Shown one piece after another: positions 1-5,621 of a stretch of 5,873 nucleotides of DNA (position 1 is the stretch's first letter; each line of letters begins with the position of its first letter). Where the stretch lies: assembly GCA_900551985.1 (NCBI GenBank), contig URYG01000200.1:1-5873 (forward strand). The letters are read 5' to 3'. The translations under genes and the position numbers were made by a program. This DNA comes from an uncultured Prevotella sp. (lineage in GTDB: Bacteria; Bacteroidota; Bacteroidia; Bacteroidales; Bacteroidaceae). Below the pieces are notes generated by a model. It had not been told where the DNA came from. It did not search any database and saw only the letters and a list, made by a program, of their open reading frames with translations.

Positions 1-9
1 ATCTGATGG

Positions 10-41
10 CAAAGATAATACTTTATCTCCTAATCTCCAAA
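10..41 (-). promoter_or_regulatory. Bacteroidota-type promoter for a gene beyond the left edge
   Basis: On the minus strand a TTTG (positions 41-38) is followed after 20 bp by TATCTTTG (17-10). This is a perfect match to the Bacteroidota primary-sigma pattern TTTG-N19-21-TAnnTTTG. Transcription would start around position 3 and run leftward out of the window, so the target gene is not visible. Two GGAGATWA octamers fill most of the spacer, which suggests a regulated promoter. The match is seen in the sequence; activity is inferred. Confidence 0.6.
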
Positions 42-197
42 ACTTTTCCCGAAAAGTTTGTTTTCAGTCTTAGCCTTCAACACCTCTGTTCGGGATAAGA
101 AATAGTGCCCAAAAAGGTTGGTAATCTCCGATTTTTGTATCTTTATAGTTGAATTTCAATTAGTTATAAACATAAAAAGATATCATTATGGAGATTA
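23..197. repeat. Four dispersed copies of the octamer GGAGATWA
   Basis: GGAGATTA occurs on the minus strand at 38-31 and 129-122 and on the plus strand at 190-197. GGAGATAA occurs on the minus strand at 30-23, directly abutting the first copy. The tandem pair sits between the -33 and -7 elements of the left-edge promoter. The other two form the cores of the 12-bp inverted repeat at 118-201. Spacing and placement resemble operator half-sites for a DNA-binding protein. No regulator can be named. Confidence 0.45.
40..59 (-). terminator. Weak hairpin, possible terminator of the cyclase unit
   Basis: An 8-bp perfect stem (AAACTTTT pairing with AAAAGTTT) closes a 4-nt loop. On the minus strand the loop is CGGG, and the stem ends in TTT followed by one more T. 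It lies about 180 bp downstream of the glutaminyl cyclase stop codon and touches the -33 element of the left-edge promoter, a natural place to stop read-through. The stem is AT-rich and has no real U-tract outside it, so termination is only a possibility. Confidence 0.25.
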
Positions 198-201
198 CCA
201 A
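118..201. repeat. 84-bp imperfect palindrome with 12-bp terminal inverted repeats
   Basis: TTGGTAATCTCC at 118-129 is perfectly inverted at 190-201, enclosing 60 bp of AT-rich DNA. A second inverted pair, TATCTTT at 138-144 and AAAGATA at 176-182, lies inside with nearly the same centre (off by half a base). A TTGAA-T-TTCAA palindrome sits at 149-159. Each strand therefore carries TTGGTAATCTCC followed 7-8 bp later by the -7-like TATCTTT. It could be paired operator sites, a divergent promoter element, a small MITE-like relic, or a structured RNA between the cyclase gene and the next gene to the left. The inverted repeat is certain; its role is unknown. Confidence 0.5.
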
Positions 202-240
202 GGACAAAGTAACAGCTTTTTCCTCTAGGGACATTCCTTT

Positions 241-1272
241 TTATTCCTCGGTGTAAAGCACCTGGATCATAGTCTGACCCACTGCCTTCAATACGTTCTT
301 ATCCAGATGAGCCATATCATCGTTCACGGTGTGCCAGGTAGGACCGAAACTGCTCTGCTGACAATCAGGATAGTAGGCTATCACATCGATGGTAGGAATC
401 TTCGCCTTCTCGTTTACCGGGATATGATCATCCGTAATCATACCGCCATCACTCTTAGGGAAGAAACTGCCGTAACCTGCCTGACGGGCAGCAGCCCATA
501 CTCGCTTCACGATGCCACCAGCATACTGCATAGACATTCCTTCGCGATAGAACTTAGCACCCTGACCGCCTACCATATCCAGGAGGATGCCATAGCGAGG
601 ATTGTAACCCTCAGGCTTGTTCTCGCTCCAATACTGGGCACCCAAAGCCCAGCTGTTGCCATCATCCTGTGCATCAGACCATTGAGGTACGCCCCAGTCC
701 TCGGTATCGAAACATACGAAATCTACACCGATACTTGGATTCAACTTCCTGTCTGCCTGCAACTGGCGTGCAATTTCCAACATGACGGCTACTCCGCTGG
801 CACCATCGTTGGCAGCCATTACAGGCTTGCGCCAATTGGTACTGTCGGGATCGTTATCCGCCCAAGGGCGACTGTCCCAATGGGCACAAAGCAAGATACG
901 GGTTTCAGCCTTCGGGTTGTAATGGGCAATAATATTGGTATTCTTCAATATCGTGCCATCATAACCCTTCAGGTCTGCCTTCTGGGTCTCTACCTCGCAG
1001 CCAAACTGCTTGAACTTGCTCACAATCCATTCGCCACACTTATCGTGCGCCTCGCTGTTCATCACGCGAGGTCCGAAATCGCATTGCGCTGCACAATAAG
1101 CCAACGCCGAATCGGCATTGAAGGCAGGACCTACGGGATTCAGCTTCTCCGCTTCCTCTACCTCCTGAACATCAGGCGAGCTTGCGCTGCTGGCATTCTT
1201 ATAGCTGATGGTACCAGCCACCAGTCCGGCAGCCACCACCACACCTAATATAATCTTCATTTTCTTCGTCAT
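241..1272 (-). CDS. Glutaminyl-peptide cyclotransferase (M28-fold, type I-like)
   Basis: This 343-residue protein has the zinc-dependent M28 aminopeptidase fold and most resembles glutaminyl cyclases, which convert N-terminal Gln of proteins to pyroglutamate. Visible motifs in order are AHWDSRP (His131, Asp133), AANDGASG (Asp156, predicted zinc ligand), DTEDWG (Glu191 as likely acid/base, Asp192 as likely zinc ligand), LLDMVGG (Asp232), DDHIP (281-285) and TWHTVNDD (Trp313, His314 as zinc ligand). The DDHIP and WHT-DD blocks closely match animal glutaminyl cyclases. Residues 6-22 form a hydrophobic segment after a Lys-rich start, with no lipobox Cys, so it is exported by a signal peptide or held by an N-terminal anchor facing the periplasm. 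The ATG at 1272 lies 4 bp after the stop of the preceding gene, which implies translational coupling; Met5 is an alternative start. Known context: in Bacteroidota many signal-peptidase-I products begin with Gln and are cyclised. A plain M28 aminopeptidase is the less likely alternative. Confidence 0.88.
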   Translation of the reverse strand: MTKKMKIILGVVVAAGLVAGTISYKNASSASSPDVQEVEEAEKLNPVGPAFNADSALAYCAAQCDFGPRVMNSEAHDKCGEWIVSKFKQFGCEVETQKADLKGYDGTILKNTNIIAHYNPKAETRILLCAHWDSRPWADNDPDSTNWRKPVMAANDGASGVAVMLEIARQLQADRKLNPSIGVDFVCFDTEDWGVPQWSDAQDDGNSWALGAQYWSENKPEGYNPRYGILLDMVGGQGAKFYREGMSMQYAGGIVKRVWAAARQAGYGSFFPKSDGGMITDDHIPVNEKAKIPTIDVIAYYPDCQQSSFGPTWHTVNDDMAHLDKNVLKAVGQTMIQVLYTEE

Positions 1273-1276
1273 AACA

Positions 1277-3025
1277 TTATTGTTTAAAGTTCTGCACCTG
1301 CGTCATCACTCTGAGCCAGTTGCCTCCCCAGATCTTGGCGATATCCTGCTCGCTGTACTTGCGGCGCAACAGCTGGAGAGTGAAATTAATCAGCTCGGAA
1401 GAATCAGCAAGTCCGCGGATGCCTCCGTCTCCATCGAAATCGGTACCCAGACCTACGTGGTCGATGCCCATCACCTCGATGGCATGCTCCAGATGGGCAA
1501 TGGCATCCATGATGTCTGCCTCGCCCTCCTTGCGCAGGAATCCATGATAGAGCGTAGTATGAGCCACACCTCCACGGGCTGCCAGGGCACGCATCTGATC
1601 ATCGGTAAGATTGCGGGGCACATCGCAGAGCGCACGGCTGCTGCTATGGCTGCATACGATAGGAGTCTGACTGATTTCCAATGCATCATAGAAACTCTTT
1701 TCGCCTGCATGGCTCAAGTCCACCATGATGCCGTGGCGGTTCATCTCCTGAATCACCTTGGCTCCAAAGCTGCTCACACCATTGTGGGTATTGCAGCCAC
1801 GGGCACTGTCGCAGATGTCATTATCGCCATTATGGCAGAGGGTGATATATACCACGCCTCGCTGGGCAAAGTACTTCACATTGCTCAGATCATGCTCCAG
1901 GGCAAGACCATTCTCAATACCGAGCATGATGCTCTTTCTGCCCTTTCGCTTGTCGCTGTAAAGATCGGCAGGAGTTCGGGCGATACTCAGGTAGTCGCGG
2001 TTCTTGCTCACGATTTCCTCTATCTTGTCGAAGATGAGATCGGCATACTGCAGCGGTCCCTGTACATCGAATGCCACCTTGCTGCTGAAGCTCTCGCCTA
2101 TCTTAGGCTGCGGCAGATAAGCCACCATGGTGGTAGCATCCTGATGTCCGTCGGTCATCTTGTGCAGATCCACGAGGATGCGGGAGTCGCGATGATCGAA
2201 CTTCACGCCCTGCGGGAAGAACATCGGGGTATCGCAATGGGTATCGAGTGTAAGGATACGCTTGTGCAACTGCTTGGCAGCATGGAAATTGCCAGCCTGG
2301 TTCACCAGCCACTGGAAGATCTTTCCGCCTTCCTCGCCCAGCCACTCCGGATGCCACTGCACGCCGAGTATCTGCTTATACTCATTGCTCTCTATCGCCT
2401 CAATGATGCCATCGGTAGATTTGGCGATGATGCGCATGTGCTTGCCCGGCTCGCTCACAGCCTGATGGTGGAACGAGTTGACGAGAATCTTTTCCGAATT
2501 ATATATATGATATAAGGTGGAATCCTTCTTGATTTCTACACTATGGGTTGGTTCGGAGCGGTCGGCATCCTGACTGTGCTTCACCATCTGCTTGATGTCC
2601 TGATACACTTTTCCACCCAAGGCTATCGCCAGGGTCTGGATGCCTCGGCAGATGCCGAGCATAGGTATCTGGCGGTTGAAAGCCAGACGGACAAGCATCA
2701 GCTCTGCAGCATCACGCTCCTGATTGATATTGTGAAGACGGGGAGACGGCTCCTCGCCCATCCACAACGGGTTATGGTCGCCCCCACCCGTCAGGATCAA
2801 ACCATCCAGATGCTCCAGGGTATTGATGATGACAGTACTGTCGGCAACTGGCGGGATGATGACAGGCGTTCCACCTGCCGCAATCACCTGCTTGTAATAA
2901 CGGTCACGAAGCGTAGCATCAATGTTCTCGTAATTGGCAGTAAGACCGATTACGGGCTGATGCTTCGCTTCGGGAAAAGAAGAGTACGCACCCTTGAGAT
3001 GCGACTCCAAGTCAAATGTTTCCAT
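1277..3025 (-). CDS. Fused gamma-glutamyl hydrolase (C26) and M19 dipeptidase
   Basis: A 582-residue, two-domain hydrolase. Residues about 22-245 are a class I glutamine-amidotransferase-like domain of the PuuD/peptidase C26 type: GGGDHNP (80-86), nucleophile Cys126 in LGICRGIQ, NSFHHQ (183-188) and GVQWHPE with His225 and Glu227, completing the Cys-His-Glu triad. Such domains cleave gamma-glutamyl amide bonds. Residues about 257-575 are a renal-dipeptidase (M19) barrel with a complete binuclear zinc site: His263 and Asp265 in DTHCDT, bridging Glu371, His439 in VDLSHAG, His460 in CSHSSSR and Asp529 in GTDFDG. M19 enzymes hydrolyse dipeptides, including ones with a D-residue. There is no signal peptide, so it is probably cytoplasmic. 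The frame is open up to 3100, but an earlier start would overlap the regulator gene and add a non-homologous basic stretch; the ATG at 3025, 25 bp after the regulator stop, gives the natural C26 N-terminus. A plausible job is stepwise breakdown of gamma-glutamyl peptides; the substrate is unknown. Confidence 0.88.
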   Translation of the reverse strand: METFDLESHLKGAYSSFPEAKHQPVIGLTANYENIDATLRDRYYKQVIAAGGTPVIIPPVADSTVIINTLEHLDGLILTGGGDHNPLWMGEEPSPRLHNINQERDAAELMLVRLAFNRQIPMLGICRGIQTLAIALGGKVYQDIKQMVKHSQDADRSEPTHSVEIKKDSTLYHIYNSEKILVNSFHHQAVSEPGKHMRIIAKSTDGIIEAIESNEYKQILGVQWHPEWLGEEGGKIFQWLVNQAGNFHAAKQLHKRILTLDTHCDTPMFFPQGVKFDHRDSRILVDLHKMTDGHQDATTMVAYLPQPKIGESFSSKVAFDVQGPLQYADLIFDKIEEIVSKNRDYLSIARTPADLYSDKRKGRKSIMLGIENGLALEHDLSNVKYFAQRGVVYITLCHNGDNDICDSARGCNTHNGVSSFGAKVIQEMNRHGIMVDLSHAGEKSFYDALEISQTPIVCSHSSSRALCDVPRNLTDDQMRALAARGGVAHTTLYHGFLRKEGEADIMDAIAHLEHAIEVMGIDHVGLGTDFDGDGGIRGLADSSELINFTLQLLRRKYSEQDIAKIWGGNWLRVMTQVQNFKQ

Positions 3026-3050
3026 TTGTTTATTTCTAAATACAAAAAAA

Positions 3051-3518
3051 TTACTCTTCCTCCAAGAGAACAGGAACCTCGCGCTTGATGCTCTGCTCAA
3101 GCGAGATGAGTGTCTCGGTAGATACTACACCCGGGATAGCCTGGAGCTTGTTGTTCAGCAAGTCCATCAACTGCTCGTTGTCACGGGCATACAACTTCAA
3201 AAGCATGGTATAAGAACCGGTTGTGAAGTGGCACTCCACAATCTCAGGAATGTTCTGAAGGCGCTCTACCACCTTCTTGTACATATTACCACGCTCCAGG
3301 TTAAGTCCTACGTATGTACATGTAGAATAACCCAGACTCTTAGGGTTTACATCAAATCCGCTACCGGTGATGAATCCATCCTCCATCAAGTGCTGGACAC
3401 GCTGATGGATGGCTGCACGAGACACGCCGCATTCTGCAGCTACGTCCTTGAAAGGAATACGGGCATTCTTGGAAAGGATGCCGAGAATCTTTCTGTCAAG
3501 ATTGTCTATTTTCTCCAT
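3051..3518 (-). CDS. Lrp/AsnC family transcriptional regulator
   Basis: At 155 residues this is the normal length for the family. The N-terminus opens with the typical LDRKILGILSKNARIPFKDVA, and the winged helix-turn-helix runs to about residue 50, with the recognition helix in CGVSRAAIHQRVQHLMEDG. Residues about 66-145 form the RAM (ACT-like) effector-binding and oligomerisation domain, with the TTGSYTMLLKLYARD segment at about 99-113 where family members bind amino acids at a subunit interface. It lies first in a tight unit with the fused peptidase (25-bp gap) and the glutaminyl cyclase, so it likely senses an amino acid and controls peptide breakdown locally. AsnC/Lrp proteins often autoregulate, and a dyad lies over its candidate promoter. 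The ATG at 3518 follows a purine-rich stretch (AGAGAAGAA). The effector cannot be told from sequence. Confidence 0.93.
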   Translation of the reverse strand: MEKIDNLDRKILGILSKNARIPFKDVAAECGVSRAAIHQRVQHLMEDGFITGSGFDVNPKSLGYSTCTYVGLNLERGNMYKKVVERLQNIPEIVECHFTTGSYTMLLKLYARDNEQLMDLLNNKLQAIPGVVSTETLISLEQSIKREVPVLLEEE

Positions 3519-3564
3519 TTCTTCTCTATTATTATGTTCTTTTTTAAGGTATTCTTATATACCA

Positions 3565-3589
3565 GATAGCAAAATTAATAAAAACTATC
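3565..3589. promoter_or_regulatory. Dyad over the regulator promoter, candidate operator
   Basis: GATAG at 3565-3569 and its inverted copy CTATC at 3585-3589 flank a 15-bp AT-only stretch apart from one C. The AT-rich core between TAG and CTA arms recalls the general look of Lrp-type sites. The dyad encloses the candidate -7 element at 3577-3570, so binding there would block transcription of the regulator's own gene. The arms are only 5 bp, so chance occurrence is possible. Confidence 0.3.
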
Positions 3590-3601
3590 GAAACAGACAA
3601 C
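3570..3601 (-). promoter_or_regulatory. Candidate promoter of the regulator-peptidase-cyclase unit
   Basis: On the minus strand TAATTTTG (3577-3570) is a full match to the Bacteroidota -7 element TAnnTTTG. GTTG (3601-3598) lies 20 bp upstream as a 3-of-4 match to the -33 TTTG. Transcription would start near 3563 and give a leader of about 45 nt. A weaker alternative is TTTTG at 3574-3570 with TACCTTAA at 3551-3544, 18 bp apart. The -33 element lies in the distal arm of the FKBP terminator hairpin. Confidence 0.45.
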
Positions 3602-3642
3602 AAAATGCACGAATATTTTGCAATATCCGTGCATTTTGTTGT
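3597..3642 (-). terminator. Intrinsic terminator of the FKBP gene cluster
   Basis: A 21-bp inverted repeat with a 4-nt loop lies 52 bp after the last FKBP stop codon. Read on the minus strand, the single imperfect pair (3612 with 3627) is a tolerated G-U wobble and the loop is GCAA, a GNRA tetraloop; on the plus strand the same positions give an A-C mismatch and a UUGC loop. The GC-containing core (TGCACGG) is followed by a U-rich stretch TTTTGTTGTCTGTTT on the minus strand. On the plus strand a T6 run also follows, so it might work both ways, though no plus-strand gene precedes it. Confidence 0.75.
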
Positions 3643-3693
3643 TTTTTATACTGATTTTAACCAAAATTTCAGATTTTTCCTGCTATTTGGTCG

Positions 3694-4665
3694 TTACTTT
3701 CTCTTTCTGGAAGCAGACTTCTTGCCGTTTGACTTGGCAGAAGATTTAGCCACCTTCTTCTCTGCTCCTACGGCTACATCTTCCTTCAACTCGCCAGCAG
3801 GCTCAGCCTTAACCTCAGGCTTTACGATGCTGACAAGCTCCAGGTCGAAAATCAAGGTTGAATATGGAGGAATCTGACCTGCCTGGCGCTCGCCGTAAGC
3901 CAACTCGTAAGGGATGTAGAGCTGCCACTTGCTGCCTACAGGCATGGTAGTGAGCGCCTCTGTCCAACCCTTGATCAGGCTGCCGGCACGGAACTTGTCT
4001 GTGGCAGCACCGCCATGCTTGGAAGTTGCATCGAATACAGTTCCATCGATGAGACGGCCCTCGTAGATAACCTCCACCTCATCAGAAGCCTGAGGAATCT
4101 CGCCCTGACCTTCCTTGATTACCTTATACTGCAAACCGCTAGGCAAAACCTTGACACCTAGCTTCTTGGCATTGGCAGCCAGATATTTCTCGCCAGCACC
4201 AGCCAAGGCTTCCTTCTTGAACTCGCCAGCCTTGTGCTCGGTAAAGATAGTGGTATCATTGGCAAGAGCTGCCACAAAACCACGGCTGAACAATTCGGCA
4301 TTGATAGAATCCTTGGTGCTCTTCAGCTCCTCGCGGGTTCCAGGAAGGATGCGCTGATTTACCATCTGGGCAATCTGCATACCTACGATATAGGCTGTAC
4401 CCTTAGGGGTATTTGCCTGCTGGATAGCCTCCTCGTAACCACGGATGAAGTCTGCCATATAAGCAGTATCCACCTGATAACTCTGCTGGATGAATGGAAC
4501 CAGACCACGGGTGGCATAGACACCAGCCGCATAACTCAAGGAATCACCCTCGCTGACAAGAACCACTGGAGTTACCTTCTTTACATTCTTCTTGCTTGCA
4601 GCACTGGCTGTAAACAAAGAAGCACTCGCCACGAGGACGAGTGCTGTCATTAAATATTTCTTCAT
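3694..4665 (-). CDS. Secreted FKBP-type prolyl isomerase with basic tail
   Basis: A 323-residue FKBP rotamase that would catalyse cis-trans isomerisation of X-Pro bonds and act as a chaperone in the periplasm. Residues 1-23 are a signal peptide with likely cleavage at the ASAA stretch (20-23) and no lipobox Cys. Residues about 40-165 are the helical FKBP_N dimerisation domain, ending in GEKYLAANAKKLGV. Residues about 175-280 are FKBP_C; residues matching the FKBP12 pocket are present: Tyr201, Phe211, Asp212, Ile231, Trp234, Tyr257 and Phe273, with AYGER and IPPYSTLIFD. A 2-residue insertion relative to its neighbour lies between Asp212 and Trp234. The final 43 residues are an extra tail, first mixed-charge, then strongly basic (10 Lys/Arg and one Glu in 302-323). 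It is last in the tandem FKBP run, 42 bp after its paralogue, with the terminator behind it. Confidence 0.92.
   Translation of the reverse strand: MKKYLMTALVLVASASLFTASAASKKNVKKVTPVVLVSEGDSLSYAAGVYATRGLVPFIQQSYQVDTAYMADFIRGYEEAIQQANTPKGTAYIVGMQIAQMVNQRILPGTREELKSTKDSINAELFSRGFVAALANDTTIFTEHKAGEFKKEALAGAGEKYLAANAKKLGVKVLPSGLQYKVIKEGQGEIPQASDEVEVIYEGRLIDGTVFDATSKHGGAATDKFRAGSLIKGWTEALTTMPVGSKWQLYIPYELAYGERQAGQIPPYSTLIFDLELVSIVKPEVKAEPAGELKEDVAVGAEKKVAKSSAKSNGKKSASRKRK
4621..4645 (-). other. Possible mRNA hairpin in early codons of the FKBP gene
   Basis: AGCACTCG (4621-4628) is perfectly inverted as CGAGTGCT (4638-4645) around a 9-nt loop. It covers the last base of codon 7 through codon 15, inside the signal-peptide region. 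The 8-bp, 5-GC stem could fold in the mRNA just downstream of the start and affect translation or its coupling to the gene before it. It may equally be a by-product of Ala/Ser/Val codons. Confidence 0.25.
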
Positions 4666-4707
4666 TTCTTATAAGTCCTCTACTCAAAAAATGAGTTCCC
4701 ACAAAAA

Positions 4708-5583
4708 TTACTTGCCACCTACAGAAATCAACTCGATCTTGAAGATCAATACAGAGAATGGCTTGATCTGACCCTGCTCGCGCTCACCGTAAGCCAACTG
4801 CTGAGGGATGTAAACCTCCCATACAGAACCTGCTGGCATGTGAACCAAAGCCTCAGTCCAACCCTTGATAACCTGGTTAGCACGGAGATCTACAGCCTGA
4901 CCACGCTTGAAAGATGAATCGAATACCTTGCCGTCGATTGTCTTACCCTCGTAGTTAACCTTTACCATAGATGTATCCTTTGGCATAGGGCCGTTACCCT
5001 CCTTGATTACCTTGTACTGAACACCTGAAGGAAGAGTTACCACTCCTGGCTTCTTCTTGTTGGCAGCGAGGAACTTCTCACCAGCCTCCTTGTTAGGACC
5101 ATATTCCTTCTCCATGTTCTTTGCCTTGATGGCCATCATCTTGGTCTGTGCTACCTGAGCAGCCTGCTCTACAGTCATCAAACCCTTCTTGCCGGTAGTA
5201 CCTGTGATGAAACCAGCCATGAAGTTCTTCAAAGAGATGGTCTTGGTAGAATCGTCACCGAATACCTCGTGGTTGATACCCTTAACCATCTGGTTAGAGA
5301 TCTGCTGACCAATCTGAATACCTGCATAGTAAGCAGCCTTCTTCTTGTCATCACCAGCGTTGGCACCATCGTTGAGACCCTTGATGAAATCATCCATGTA
5401 AGCGGTATCCACGCCCATGCGCTCTACCATAAACTCCTTCAGACCCTGAGTCTGAGACATACCCATGGCATAGCTCATTGTATCTACATCATTCTTGAGA
5501 TCTGCCTTTGGAGTAGAATTGCCACAAGCTACGAATGTAGCGGCAACACAAGCCACGAGGGCTCCGAAAAATAACTTTTTCAT
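4708..5583 (-). CDS. FKBP-type prolyl isomerase lipoprotein
   Basis: A 291-residue FKBP rotamase predicted to be lipid-anchored. The lipoprotein signal peptide ends at FVAC with Cys20 as the acylated residue. The residues after it (GNSTPKADL) lack the acidic cluster that exports Bacteroidota lipoproteins to the cell surface, so a periplasm-facing anchor is inferred. Residues about 33-178 form the FKBP_N helical dimerisation domain with the DTAYMDDFIKGL segment shared with the next gene. Residues about 183-288 are FKBP_C; the pocket residues Tyr211, Phe221, Asp222, Ile239, Trp242, Tyr265 and Phe281 match FKBP12, so it should be catalytically active. The IPP of the 80s loop of FKBP12 is IKP here. 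It lies 38 bp after one FKBP gene and 42 bp before another, with no convincing promoter in either gap, so it is probably cotranscribed. The product clearly shares ancestry with the downstream protein by tandem duplication. Confidence 0.93.
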   Translation of the reverse strand: MKKLFFGALVACVAATFVACGNSTPKADLKNDVDTMSYAMGMSQTQGLKEFMVERMGVDTAYMDDFIKGLNDGANAGDDKKKAAYYAGIQIGQQISNQMVKGINHEVFGDDSTKTISLKNFMAGFITGTTGKKGLMTVEQAAQVAQTKMMAIKAKNMEKEYGPNKEAGEKFLAANKKKPGVVTLPSGVQYKVIKEGNGPMPKDTSMVKVNYEGKTIDGKVFDSSFKRGQAVDLRANQVIKGWTEALVHMPAGSVWEVYIPQQLAYGEREQGQIKPFSVLIFKIELISVGGK

Positions 5584-5621
5584 TTTTTACTTTATGTTTT
5601 ATTCTTTGTTCTCTCTATATA

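Noticed and set aside
80..110. A tRNA or other small RNA gene suggested by a T-loop-like GTTCGGGAT
   Set aside because: No acceptor, D or anticodon stems can be paired around it.
188..256. A 22-codon plus-strand ORF starting in the right arm of the 12-bp inverted repeat
   Set aside because: It runs into the 3' end of the cyclase gene, has no homology signal or supporting promoter with correct spacing, and is within chance length.
307..1248. A 313-codon open frame on the plus strand opposite the glutaminyl cyclase
   Set aside because: Same reason: the opposite strand encodes a clear M28-fold protein over the whole length, and the plus-strand product has no domain or signal features.
1208..2515. 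A 435-codon open frame on the plus strand opposite the fused peptidase
   Set aside because: It is antisense to a gene with complete catalytic motifs in two domains, its translation shows no recognisable family, and long antisense frames are expected here from codon bias.
3026..3100. A 25-residue N-terminal extension of the fused peptidase starting at 3100
   Set aside because: It would overlap the regulator's coding end out of frame by 50 bp, and the added basic/aromatic stretch has no place in the C26 fold; the ATG at 3025 gives the expected start.
4682..4696. ACTCA/TGAGT inverted repeat between the last two FKBP genes as a terminator
   Set aside because: Only 5 bp of stem and no U-tract; the gap is too short and the paralogues look cotranscribed.
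5584..5621. An internal promoter between the first and second FKBP genes
   Set aside because: No TAnnTTTG element with a TTTG about 20 bp upstream is present on the minus strand.
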